In this document: positions 1-7,834 of the stretch, piece by piece | Layout: every line of letters starts with the position of its first letter | Position numbering within the stretch: the first letter of the stretch is position 1 | Assembly (NCBI GenBank): GCA_003506995.1 | Contig: DNXB01000470.1 | Coordinates: 692-13,657, forward strand | Direction of reading: 5' to 3' | Source of the DNA: Verrucomicrobiales bacterium | GTDB lineage: Bacteria; Verrucomicrobiota; Verrucomicrobiia; Verrucomicrobiales; Verrucomicrobiaceae | Length of the DNA: 12,966 nt | The notes under the pieces: generated by a model | Told to the model about the DNA's origin: nothing | The model's database searches: none | Seen by the model: the letters and a program-made list of their open reading frames with translations, nothing else | Position numbers and translations under genes: made by a program

Positions 1-359
1 AGACCGACTTCGTCGCCCGCAATGAAAACTTCCAGGCTCTCGTGAAGGACATCTCCCTCCACATCGCCGCCTCGAACCCACGCTTCCTCCAGCGCGACGA
101 CGTCCCTGCGGACCTCGTCGCCAAGGAGCGTGAAATCGGCGCCGAGCTGGTCAAAGGCAAGCCCGCCAACATCGTGGACAAGATCGTGGACGGCAAAATG
201 GAGAAATTCTACGCCGACAACTGCCTGCTCGAGCAAGCCTTCATCAAGGATCCCGATCTCACCATCGCGAACCTGATCAAGGGCAAGATCACCGAGCTGG
301 GCGAGAACCTCGTCGTCCGCCGCTTCGTGCGCTACGCCGTGGGCGAGGACATCTCGTAA
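1..359 (+). CDS. tsf: Elongation factor Ts, C-terminal part (5' end outside window)
   Basis: This is the last 119 residues of EF-Ts, the guanine-nucleotide exchange factor that recycles EF-Tu-GDP during translation elongation. The frame is open from base 3 with no start, so the gene begins before the window. The visible protein opens with TDFVARNENF, the signature that ends the EF-Tu-contacting N-terminal core of EF-Ts. It carries the VAKEREI and KPANIVDKIVDGKMEKFY stretches of the dimerisation region, and ends with the typical GENLVVRRFVRYAVGED tail. Nothing is truncated at the 3' end: the TAA stop at 357-359 is followed by a hairpin and then a strong terminator. By family rule rpsB should lie upstream. 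Housekeeping gene, ordinary composition, and the chromosomal anchor for the accessory DNA that follows. Confidence 0.97.
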   Translation, partial: TDFVARNENFQALVKDISLHIAASNPRFLQRDDVPADLVAKEREIGAELVKGKPANIVDKIVDGKMEKFYADNCLLEQAFIKDPDLTIANLIKGKITELGENLVVRRFVRYAVGEDIS

Positions 360-388
360 CACGAGTTTTCCAACTCGTTCTAAATCTG

Positions 389-415
389 GGGGCGGACGCG
401 AGTCCGCCCCTTTTT
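389..415 (+). terminator. Rho-independent terminator of tsf
   Basis: A perfect 9-bp GC-rich stem (389-397 pairing with 402-410, arms GGGGCGGAC and GTCCGCCCC) closes a GCGA tetraloop and is followed by five Ts (411-415). A second perfect hairpin lies immediately before it, right after the tsf stop (arms ACGAGTT 361-367 and AACTCGT 372-378). The pair isolates tsf from the kinase run downstream. Confidence 0.92.
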
Positions 416-497
416 CGTCGTCTGCCGCCAGCGTTCGGGTCAGGTTGACGATTTTTGGCGAACTCCGTAGGTGCTGTTGAAACCACTCTTCATCACC

Positions 498-1334
498 ATG
501 CACGCCGCCAAACACTCCCGTGAATCCGCCGTCAAAGACGACGACCAGATCGCCCTGGATAACGCCAACTCATTCGAGGAAGTCTGCTCCTACCAAAAAG
601 CGCTGGAGTGGTATGCCGAGGTCAAGCCCACCGGCGGCAGCCTGGATCGGTATGCCAGTTCATGCCGTGTGGCCATTCTGCTCGCCTTGACACGTGCTGA
701 AGAGGCGTTGGAAGTAGGGCATCTGGCCGTGAAGCGCATGCAGGCTCCTGACTTGGGACTGCTTGCCGAGGTGGCTCGTGCCTTGAATGCGCATCAAGGA
801 TCACCTCACGCGCTCGCTTTTTGCAGGCACTGGCTGCGGTGCCCCGACATTGCCAGGCTTGAGGGGTCCTGGGTGACGGCGGCTGGCTACGCCGCGCAGT
901 GCGGGCAGTTTGAGCGGAGTCTGCGTTATCTGGTTCGCAGCTTGAGGCGCTGCACAGGCACGCCCTACAGCGATGTCCTGTTTGATTCAGATTTCGCACC
1001 GCTTTGGCATCACCTCGAAAATGAACCACTCACAGTGAGAGAAGCCGCCGCTTTGCGTGATCCGGTTTGGCAGGCAGGTCGGAGAGCGCTCATGCAGATG
1101 AATGGGGACGTCAATTTTGAGGGCGTCCTGCATGTGCCGCCGTCTCTGCGTGCGATTCTTCATCTCGATACGCGTTCAATGACCTGGCAGCCGCATCGCA
1201 AGACACCGCCTTCCAAGCTCGCCGCCTTTTCATCCTGGTGCCGGGCCGTGCGTGCGGCCTCCCTGGGAAGTCTCGACATCGGCCTCAGCAAAGCCCTTGC
1301 CCAATCGCCCGTGCCCGGCGGAGAATGCGTCTGA
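498..1334 (+). CDS. TPR-like helical-repeat protein, first gene of kinase cassette
   Basis: A 278-aa soluble protein without signal peptide or membrane segment. It is almost entirely paired amphipathic helices with TPR-like spacing (for example residues around YQKALEWYAEV, AEEALEVGHLAVKRM, QFERSLRYLVRSLRR), and has the DVLFDSDFAPLWHHL element often seen near the end of bacterial TPR arrays. A scaffold or adaptor role is inferred; no catalytic motif is visible. I chose ATG 498. GTG 471 in the same frame would add nine residues, but a TTGACG hexamer at 445-450 could be a -35 box, which would place 471 near the transcription start; the -10 match is poor and neither start has a clear ribosome site. 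The stop is 12 nt before the FHA kinase gene, so the two are probably cotranscribed. Could be misread as a plain hypothetical protein; the exact repeat count is unknown. Confidence 0.8.
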   Translation: MHAAKHSRESAVKDDDQIALDNANSFEEVCSYQKALEWYAEVKPTGGSLDRYASSCRVAILLALTRAEEALEVGHLAVKRMQAPDLGLLAEVARALNAHQGSPHALAFCRHWLRCPDIARLEGSWVTAAGYAAQCGQFERSLRYLVRSLRRCTGTPYSDVLFDSDFAPLWHHLENEPLTVREAAALRDPVWQAGRRALMQMNGDVNFEGVLHVPPSLRAILHLDTRSMTWQPHRKTPPSKLAAFSSWCRAVRAASLGSLDIGLSKALAQSPVPGGECV

Positions 1335-1346
1335 TTTTATCTGCTC

Positions 1347-2633
1347 ATGTCCGCATCCATCCAGCTTCGCATCACCGAAGGCACCGCCAAAGGGAAGGTC
1401 TTCGACTTCGCTGCGCACGACACCTTCCTGCTTGGCCGCCACCCGGACTGCCATGTGCATCTGCCGGACGACGCCTTCGTCTCCCGCCATCACTTCATCC
1501 TGGAGGTCTGCCCGCCGCAGGCCTGCGTGCGCGACCTCGGCAGCCGCAATGGAACCTACGTCAACGGGCGCAAAGTTGGCGGACGCAAAGAGGGCGAATC
1601 ACCCGAGGAGGGCGCCCGCCGCGCCTATCCCGAGATCACCTTGAAGCATGGCGCCCGTATCCAGGTGGGCGATACCGCCTTGGAGGTCACGGTGGAGCAA
1701 TCCACACCTGCCGCTGCCGCGCCATCCCTCGCGCCAGTGCCCAGCTTCGATGAGTTGAACCCGCAGCAACTCGCCGACCTGCTGCTCAAGGCCGCCAAAA
1801 AAGGCAAGGCACCGCGCCTCGACATCCCCGGCTATGAAATCGAGAAGGAGTTGGGCCGTGGCGGCTTCGGTGTCGTGTTCCGCGCCCGCCGTTTGAGCGA
1901 TGGCGTGCCCGTTGCCATCAAGGTGCTCCTGCCCCGCGTCGCCGTGCGCCCGGCGGAGCTGGAGAAGTTCCTGCGGGAGATGACCATCACCGCACAACTC
2001 CGCCATCGGAACATCGTGAAGCTCTATGACCAGGGTCACAGCGAGGGCATCCCGTGGTTCGTCATGGAGTATTGCGAGGGCGGCAGCCTGTGGGACTTCA
2101 TCATGAAGCACGGCGGCAAAGTGCCGCTGGAAATCGCCCGGCCCATCATGCTCGACGCGCTGGCGGGCCTCGCCCACGCGCACGAGCAGGGCATCGTGCA
2201 TCGCGATTTGAAGCCGCAAAACATCCTGCTCGACCGCGGCGTGGCCCGCATCTCCGACTTCGGCCTCGCCAAAAACTTCCAGCAGGCCGGCTTCAGCGGC
2301 CTCAGCATCACCGGGAACTACGCCGGCACCCCGCTCTTCATGCCGCGCGAGCAGCTCATCAACTTCAAGCACCTCAAACCCGTCTCCGATGTCTGGAGCA
2401 TCGCCGCCACCTTCTACTTCATGCTCACCGGCGCGTTTCCGTATCCGTTTACGGACAAACGCGATCCGATTGATGTGATTCTGAACGAATCCATTGTGCC
2501 TGTTGAGAAGCGGGAAAAAACACTGCCGAAAGCACTTTGCGTCGAAATTAACCGATCACTTTCCCCGAAGCCCGCTGACAGGCCGCAATCAGCACTGGTT
2601 TGGGCATCGTCGGTCCGTCATTCACTACGCTAG
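1347..2633 (+). CDS. FHA domain - Ser/Thr protein kinase
   Basis: A 428-aa cytosolic kinase with an N-terminal FHA domain (about residues 25-115: GR 30-31, SRHH 46-49, N68-GTYVNG), the fold that binds phosphothreonine peptides. An Ala/Pro-rich linker leads to a Hanks-type kinase domain from about Y163. The glycine loop is GRGGFG (170-175), the VAIK lysine K192, the catalytic loop HRDLKPQN (D287, N292), the metal motif DFG (304-306), and the P+1 region reads TPLFMPREQ instead of a canonical APE. All residues for phosphotransfer are present, so activity is expected. The FHA domain suggests docking to a phosphorylated partner or to itself. Unlike many bacterial homologues it has no transmembrane helix. 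Its composition breaks near base 2440: 60 bases from 2281 are about 68% GC, 60 bases from 2461 about 45%. Only 8 nt separate it from the next kinase. Confidence 0.93.
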   Translation: MSASIQLRITEGTAKGKVFDFAAHDTFLLGRHPDCHVHLPDDAFVSRHHFILEVCPPQACVRDLGSRNGTYVNGRKVGGRKEGESPEEGARRAYPEITLKHGARIQVGDTALEVTVEQSTPAAAAPSLAPVPSFDELNPQQLADLLLKAAKKGKAPRLDIPGYEIEKELGRGGFGVVFRARRLSDGVPVAIKVLLPRVAVRPAELEKFLREMTITAQLRHRNIVKLYDQGHSEGIPWFVMEYCEGGSLWDFIMKHGGKVPLEIARPIMLDALAGLAHAHEQGIVHRDLKPQNILLDRGVARISDFGLAKNFQQAGFSGLSITGNYAGTPLFMPREQLINFKHLKPVSDVWSIAATFYFMLTGAFPYPFTDKRDPIDVILNESIVPVEKREKTLPKALCVEINRSLSPKPADRPQSALVWASSVRHSLR

Positions 2634-2641
2634 CCCTCCCA

Positions 2642-3655
2642 ATGACCCGGCTTACATTCTCAGCAGACTCAATCTACGAGCTTCAACGCGATGATGAGGT
2701 TTTGATTGGTGATACGCCGTACTTTGTCAAACAGTTCAGCCGCGGGGGCATGGGGTTAATCGTTTTCCTCCAACGAGATGATGTAAGAATGCCAGTTTCA
2801 TATCGGCCATACATTCATGGACAGAAAGTAGCTATCAAGACGGTGTTGCCAGCTGACGATGACCAGTCGGTTCGTGAGCTTTTCCAAAGGGAACTCACGG
2901 TTTGGGCAGGTTTGGATCATTTCAATATCATCAGGCTTAATGAGATCCTCACAACTCACAAAGATGGCTGGGTTGCTGCTATGAATTGGTGCGATGGATC
3001 ACTGAGGCAATATTTGGATAGTCAAACATCGTTGAGCATTGAGGCATCAGTATTCATTATTCGAGATTTAGCGGAAGGACTTCATTTCGCCTTCACTGAG
3101 CACGGCTTGCTCCACCTCGACCTAAAGCCAGGAAACATTCTTCACCAAAAAGTTTTTCGTAACGACACGAAAAACGGTGATGATCCGGTGCATAAATATG
3201 GATGGAAAATTTCGGATTGGGGGCTGGTATCAGTTAAAAATGCGGCACTCTCCAAAATCACAGGGATGGCTTCTCCCAGCAGCATGTTCGACACTCTTAA
3301 TAACTTGGGCACGGCCGCCTACATGGCCCCTGAACGCTTCGTGCAGGGAGTCAGCTCGTCCGTTGCTTCTGATGTTTTCGCGATTGGGCTTATTTTTTAT
3401 GAGATGCTAACAGGCGACCTTCCTTATCAAAGATCGAATCCAGATGTCGTTTCACAAATTTGTACGCACTCATATTTCGACATTGCTAAGATCACACTGA
3501 ATCAGAAACGAATCCCGAGACCAATCTCAGAAACTATTCTTCGCCTGATCACACCCGATCCAGCAGTACGCTGCGTGAGCTACCAAGAGCTTCTCGAACG
3601 GCTCGACCGATTTCAGCGTCCGAATTCATTTCTCTCCCGCTTGTTCAAACTCTAA
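2642..3655 (+). CDS. Ser/Thr protein kinase, variant (HLD catalytic loop, DWG)
   Basis: A 337-aa protein that is a kinase domain alone, without membrane segment or extra module. Motifs: glycine-rich turn RGGMG (34-38), an insert of about 15 residues before VAIK (K66), catalytic loop HLDLKPGN (D160, N165), DWG instead of DFG (192-194), and MAPER near the end of the activation segment. Catalytic Lys, Asp, Asn and the metal-binding Asp are retained, so it may be active, but it is a non-RD kinase with an altered metal motif. A roughly 20-residue charged insert separates the catalytic loop from DWG. The start is ATG 2642; an in-frame TTG at 2600 would overlap the upstream gene. The DNA is clearly AT-richer than tsf (about 40% GC over 3181-3240), hinting at separate acquisition. 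It sits 8 nt after the FHA kinase and 12 nt before the next gene, so coexpression is likely. Confidence 0.9.
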   Translation: MTRLTFSADSIYELQRDDEVLIGDTPYFVKQFSRGGMGLIVFLQRDDVRMPVSYRPYIHGQKVAIKTVLPADDDQSVRELFQRELTVWAGLDHFNIIRLNEILTTHKDGWVAAMNWCDGSLRQYLDSQTSLSIEASVFIIRDLAEGLHFAFTEHGLLHLDLKPGNILHQKVFRNDTKNGDDPVHKYGWKISDWGLVSVKNAALSKITGMASPSSMFDTLNNLGTAAYMAPERFVQGVSSSVASDVFAIGLIFYEMLTGDLPYQRSNPDVVSQICTHSYFDIAKITLNQKRIPRPISETILRLITPDPAVRCVSYQELLERLDRFQRPNSFLSRLFKL

Positions 3656-3667
3656 CACTCCGTTGCC

Positions 3668-4339
3668 ATGGGCCTTTTCGATTTTCTCAAACCAAAAAAA
3701 CATCCATTGGAAGCAGCCAGAGACAATCCGAAATGGCGCCCAGCAATTGTGCAGGCCGAGGCGGAAAGATTACTTGCCCGCTGCAACAACCTCAAAGCAG
3801 TTGGGCGCGAAGTTGAAGCAGCGAAGGATGTTCGCAAATTCTTGGGGGATTTAGCGCTTGAATGCGTCAAAAAAGAATTTCTCGAGTCCAACGCCATGCT
3901 TTCACTATTGGTTTCAACGTCAAGTAACCTTGGTGAACCAGAGCTTGGAAAAGACCTGCTAGAAGCAATCATCGCGTATCACCTTAGCGCGAAGACAAAA
4001 AAGGGTAAAACTGTGTCAGCAATGGATTTGACACAAGCATACATCGACGCAGGAAGTCTGGCTCATCAAATCGGAGACCCTGATGAGGAGTATCGATGTT
4101 TTTGGCTGGCTACCGAATTTCAGCCTCCTGCTGGCTGCGAGAATCCAGCCTCCAAACGGCAAAAAGCCATTGCTCATCAATTTGCATATGTTCTCTGTGC
4201 TGCTGAGGCTTCCAATGATCCAATTAAATGGGGGGAACGCAGAGCATATCATGATGCCAAGCGACGAGAACTCGCGCCCGAGTGTGATTGGGGAGACCTT
4301 AATGCTGAAATGAAATGGCAATTTCCAGGCATGTTTTGA
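3668..4339 (+). CDS. Unrecognised cassette protein starting MGLFDFL
   Basis: A 223-aa protein I do not recognise. The N-terminus MGLFDFLKPKK is a short hydrophobic-then-basic leader of a kind common in bacterial cytosolic proteins; it is not a signal peptide and there is no membrane segment. The rest appears helical (for instance IVQAEAERLLARCNNLKAVGREVEAAKDVRKFL) and may form TPR-like hairpins. The C-terminal third is rich in Trp, Cys and charged residues (EEYRCFWLATEFQ, GERRAYHDAKRRELAPECDWG). No nucleotide-binding or catalytic motif is evident. It lies 12 nt after the variant kinase gene and shares its low GC, so it is probably cotranscribed and belongs to the same acquired block. It could be a substrate, adaptor or regulator of the neighbouring kinases, but that rests on position alone. 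Confidence 0.75.
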   Translation: MGLFDFLKPKKHPLEAARDNPKWRPAIVQAEAERLLARCNNLKAVGREVEAAKDVRKFLGDLALECVKKEFLESNAMLSLLVSTSSNLGEPELGKDLLEAIIAYHLSAKTKKGKTVSAMDLTQAYIDAGSLAHQIGDPDEEYRCFWLATEFQPPAGCENPASKRQKAIAHQFAYVLCAAEASNDPIKWGERRAYHDAKRRELAPECDWGDLNAEMKWQFPGMF

Positions 4340-4350
4340 GTGCTGCAATT

Positions 4351-4443
4351 ATGAAAGGCTTGAAGATCAATCCGAAACAACGGATTCACTCAGGCTGCGA
4401 GCTGCAAGCTTGCTTGCGAGAGGCATTCCAGAAGGCGATTTGA
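4351..4443 (+). CDS. Possible 30-aa small ORF between cassette genes
   Basis: An ATG at 4351 opens a 30-codon frame ending in TGA 4441-4443. It nearly fills the only sizeable gap in the operon: 11 nt after the upstream stop and 9 nt before the next ATG. The peptide (MKGLKINPKQRIHSGCELQA, then a short charged helix) has no recognised motif, and no good ribosome site precedes it. It could be a real small protein, a translational relay into the 659-aa gene, or chance. The placement is the only support. Confidence 0.25.
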   Translation: MKGLKINPKQRIHSGCELQACLREAFQKAI

Positions 4444-4452
4444 ACAAGCGGC

Positions 4453-6432
4453 ATGAGCAACCTTCGCAAATTGGATGATTCAGCTCTACTTGGCCTCATT
4501 GAGGACATGGTGGAAGATTCTCCTGACTTCATTTTCGAGCTTTCTACCCTTGCAGATGCTTTATTCGAAGACTTGTGGTTTCTCGCGGGAAAGAGACATG
4601 ATTATGATTTGCTTGGCGATATTCTTGTGGATGAGCAATGGGCGCTTCGACATCATTTAGAGAGTGAAAATGCCGCAGAATTTACTGATCTGCTCGAATC
4701 CTTGATTTGGCGAAGCATCCCTGCGGAGTTTCGTTCGGATGCTGAATTCGGAGCCAAAGTTGACGGCCTATTCGAGGATATTCGACTCAATTTTCGAGTG
4801 AGCGACTATTTCAGTCTAACAGGCACACTCCAGATGCTCATATGGTTTTGTTTGGAGGCGAAGGCCACATCAAGATCACAGCCAATTGTCATTTCGGATT
4901 CAACGGTGACAATAGGGCGGCATACATCCATTTCATTCGTGCGCACGCTACGCATTCCAGAGGACGGGAAAACCTATCCGCTGCCTGCGGGCTTTGGCAG
5001 GTTGCCAATCTATCGAGTAGCCGATTACGCAAACAAGGTTCCCGCCAAGTGGTTGGAAGACGGAGGATTTTTCATCCCACTCTATCAACGTGAAGCGCTG
5101 TATTTGGAGTTTGGCGGAGCGGATTGGCGGCCCACAATTCTGAAAGTCGCCGTTGGACGTGTGAACGCTGTCACTGGCAAGCCGTTCGATGAACAAATCC
5201 GCCGGTTCAGCCAGGACTATGTGGTCATCCCGGATCAGCAGTGGCTCGATGGCATCAACAAAGGAAACGGTGTTGTCGGCCAGTTCGTCGCCATGCCTCT
5301 GGGGAAGGGATACACGGTCGAAGAACAAGTCACGGATGAGGCCAAACACGGCGGTTTCCAACTCATGGCTTATGATTCGAAGACTGGTCGTTTCCCGGAT
5401 GAAGACCCTGCCATCAGAAGGAAGAAGGATGCAGACTATTTGAAGCGGCACCCCAAGCCGATTGAACTTCCCAAGCTGCCTCCATTGTCTCCGCCAGTTG
5501 AAGAGACCACACTAAAAGAAGAAAGCCACGGTCTCTTTTCTGCGCCTGCAGCACCGCAGCCGAGCGGTCTAAAAGAAGTCGGCAGCGAAGAATCAAGTGG
5601 TTCACAGATACTTTATAGCCCCAGAAAACAAGGTGCCTCTGCTGGTTGGGCGCTATCCTCTCCGGTCAAGCAGGCGAGAGCCTTGCCGCAAGTCGTTGAA
5701 ATGGGTATCGCGGCTGGTGGAGCGATTGAGCAGAAGATCGTCGTGGACAAATACGGCGCCGAGAGCTGGGATGAAAACACCGCAACGTCCATCTGCATTC
5801 ACATCGTCAACAGTGAGGTGTTTGAAGCGATCACCGGGCAAAAACCACCGGAGACTCCCATCTCCGCCTATTCCTACAAGAAGCGGGGTATTCCGTGGTT
5901 CTCCAACTACGACGAATCTGTTCCCGGCCTGGCAGGTGCCAAGGCTTTCCAGTTCATCAAGAGTGTGTTCCAGATCGACCGGAAACGTGGTATCGACAAG
6001 CAGTCGTCTGTTCCAGGTCTAGAAGTGCCACAAGAGCAGATTCGGCGAATTCAGGTTCCAACCATCCCAGAACGGGTCGCGAGTTTAAGGGAATCGGCTC
6101 GTGCCAGCTTCGACAAGGAAAGCTATGAGTCCTGCATCCGCGAATCTACTTGGCTGCTCGATCTTTCCCCCAATGATGCGTTTGCGCTTTTGATGAGGGC
6201 AAACAGCTACATCCGACTGGGGCAATACGATCTTGCTGACATGGATGCGACGGCAGTGCTTCAACGCGATCCTCGGCACATCGACGCATATCTTGTGCGA
6301 GCATACGCCAACCTGTCATCTGGCTGGTGGATTCAGGCAGCGAAGGATGCCGGTGCAGTGTTGGGACTTTCGCCGACAAATCAACGTGCCAAAGATCTGT
6401 TCAACCGAGCCCTAAAATCCACGCCAAAATGA
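4453..6432 (+). CDS. Large multidomain protein: conserved uncharacterised two-part domain plus C-terminal TPRs
   Basis: A 659-aa soluble protein. Residues 1-140 are acidic and helical. About 150-320 contain a compact conserved region with GRLPIYRVADYANKVPAKW, SQDYVVIPDQQWLDG and QFVAMPLGKGYTVEEQVT. From memory this resembles a family in Streptomyces and other bacteria that is often labelled 'integral membrane protein', although no membrane helix is visible here. A Pro/Ser/Glu-rich linker (about 330-410) separates it from a second part of that family (about 412-515, beginning VVEMGIAAGGAIEQKI and running through SYKKRGIPWFSNYDE). Residues 545-659 are TPR repeats (YESCIRESTWLLDLSPNDAF, ANSYIRLGQYDLADMDA). 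Function is unknown; a TPR scaffold presenting a sensor or effector domain to the kinases is an inference. The stop overlaps the next kinase start (ATGA), implying translational coupling. Confidence 0.82.
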   Translation: MSNLRKLDDSALLGLIEDMVEDSPDFIFELSTLADALFEDLWFLAGKRHDYDLLGDILVDEQWALRHHLESENAAEFTDLLESLIWRSIPAEFRSDAEFGAKVDGLFEDIRLNFRVSDYFSLTGTLQMLIWFCLEAKATSRSQPIVISDSTVTIGRHTSISFVRTLRIPEDGKTYPLPAGFGRLPIYRVADYANKVPAKWLEDGGFFIPLYQREALYLEFGGADWRPTILKVAVGRVNAVTGKPFDEQIRRFSQDYVVIPDQQWLDGINKGNGVVGQFVAMPLGKGYTVEEQVTDEAKHGGFQLMAYDSKTGRFPDEDPAIRRKKDADYLKRHPKPIELPKLPPLSPPVEETTLKEESHGLFSAPAAPQPSGLKEVGSEESSGSQILYSPRKQGASAGWALSSPVKQARALPQVVEMGIAAGGAIEQKIVVDKYGAESWDENTATSICIHIVNSEVFEAITGQKPPETPISAYSYKKRGIPWFSNYDESVPGLAGAKAFQFIKSVFQIDRKRGIDKQSSVPGLEVPQEQIRRIQVPTIPERVASLRESARASFDKESYESCIRESTWLLDLSPNDAFALLMRANSYIRLGQYDLADMDATAVLQRDPRHIDAYLVRAYANLSSGWWIQAAKDAGAVLGLSPTNQRAKDLFNRALKSTPK

Positions 6433-7811
6433 AGCGATTACCTGGCGCTGTTATCGGTCCCTATCTGATAAAACAAGTTTTTGAATCCGGTGGCATGGGA
6501 ACCGTTTACCAGGCACGTCATCTTCACTGGGAAATGGACGTCGCGATTAAAGTGGTCAAGGAGCAGCATGCGTCGGACCATTCGTTCGTTGCCCAGTTCG
6601 AGCGCGAAGCTGAAACGTGGGCAAATCTCGGACTGCACCCGTATGTGGCGACATGTTACTACACCCAGAAACTGGAAGGCTCCTTATGCTTGTGCGGTGA
6701 ATTCGTTGAAGGTGGCAGTCTGCAAGATTGGATCAAGAACCGATCTCTTTACCAAGCTGAGGATGCCGCAATGGTGTCCACCATTCTTCAAATATCGGCG
6801 GGCTTTGCACTTGGTCTCGATTGGGCACATCAGCACGGGCTAGTTCACCAAGATGTGAAGCCCGGCAACTTATTGCTGACAGCAGATGGGACACCCAAGG
6901 TGGCTGATTTTGGACTGGCAACGGGCATCCGGCCTGACGGGAAAGCGAAGTTCGCAGGACATACCCCACCGTATGCATCTCCAGAGCAGTTGGCGGGAAC
7001 GAATGTATCCCGATCAACCGACGTGTGGAGTTGGGCAGCTTCGGTTCTGCATATGTTCTTGGGAGGCATGCACTGGGAGAGCGGATTGGCCGTGCCAGCC
7101 GTGCTTTCCGATTACTGTTCTCATCATCGGCGAATGCCGGGGCTTCCACAGATGCCTCAACCGGTGGCTGACTTGCTGGGGAAGTGTCTTGAGTTTGATC
7201 CTAACAAGCGCCTCTCCAATTGCCATGCAGTGGCGCAAACACTCAGCCAAATCCATGAACAGCTTTTTGGAGAGCCTATCGTTTTTGCTGCGCATGGCAC
7301 GCCGGAGCTGGAAGCAGATTCTCTCAACAACCGGGCTGTCTCCATGATTGAGATCGGGCGGGTTGAACAAGCTGCGAGGCTTTTGGACCAACTGGCTCGT
7401 GCCCGCCCCGACCACTACGAAGGAAACATCAACCTTTGGCTACTGATGACCGCGAGCGGGCACATGGAGTGGCCCGAGTTCAAATTGCGAGCCGCTTCAT
7501 TCGTAGCCGGCGACCGCGAAGCCATGGCCGGAACGATGAAAAAAGCAGAAGCCGCGCTGAAACCTTCCTTTTGGGGTTCCCGAAAGCGAGTCGATCTCCA
7601 CCAACTCCCCTTTGTGCTCGCCCGCCCGAAGTCAGGCGCACAGCACCACCACGACACAGCACGCTTTGACCGTCTGATTGGAAAAGCCAAGGCTTCGCTG
7701 GCAAAAAGCGACGTTCAAGAAGCACGCCGTTATCTCCGCATGGCGATGGACTTGGATGGGTTTGCCAACCATCCCAAGCTGAGAGACTTGGCACACCAAG
7801 CAGGGATGTGA
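6429..7811 (+). CDS. Ser/Thr protein kinase with C-terminal TPR-like region (HQD catalytic loop)
   Basis: A 460-aa cytosolic protein. The N-terminal kinase domain shows GGMG (21-24), VAIK (K41), catalytic loop HQDVKPGN (D142, N147), DFG (160-162) and SPEQ in the APE position, so it keeps the catalytic residues but is non-RD (Gln before the catalytic Asp). From about residue 290 it becomes a helical TPR-like region: LNNRAVSMIEIGRVEQAARL, and near the end KASLAKSDVQEARRYLRMAM. Related kinases I recall continue into WD40 repeats; this one ends just after the TPR part, so it may be a short version. The start is ATG 6429, overlapping the upstream TGA by 4 nt. An in-frame upstream GTG at 6327 lies inside the previous gene and is unlikely. 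It closes the plus-strand cassette and faces a phosphatase gene 23 nt away. Confidence 0.93.
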   Translation: MKRLPGAVIGPYLIKQVFESGGMGTVYQARHLHWEMDVAIKVVKEQHASDHSFVAQFEREAETWANLGLHPYVATCYYTQKLEGSLCLCGEFVEGGSLQDWIKNRSLYQAEDAAMVSTILQISAGFALGLDWAHQHGLVHQDVKPGNLLLTADGTPKVADFGLATGIRPDGKAKFAGHTPPYASPEQLAGTNVSRSTDVWSWAASVLHMFLGGMHWESGLAVPAVLSDYCSHHRRMPGLPQMPQPVADLLGKCLEFDPNKRLSNCHAVAQTLSQIHEQLFGEPIVFAAHGTPELEADSLNNRAVSMIEIGRVEQAARLLDQLARARPDHYEGNINLWLLMTASGHMEWPEFKLRAASFVAGDREAMAGTMKKAEAALKPSFWGSRKRVDLHQLPFVLARPKSGAQHHHDTARFDRLIGKAKASLAKSDVQEARRYLRMAMDLDGFANHPKLRDLAHQAGM

Positions 7812-7824
7812 GCTGCTTGCAGCT
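7811..7824. terminator. Short palindrome between convergent genes, possible terminator
   Basis: AGCTGC TT GCAGCT is a perfect inverted repeat in the 23-nt gap between the third kinase and the phosphatase. It lacks a T-run on either side, so a role as bidirectional transcription end is only a possibility. Confidence 0.2.
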
Positions 7825-7834
7825 TCCAGATGTC

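Noticed and set aside
1599..2372. 257-codon minus-strand open frame
   Set aside because: It is exactly antisense to the FHA kinase, whose motifs are unambiguous; the reverse frame is kept open by high GC and reads as His/Ala/Glu-rich filler.
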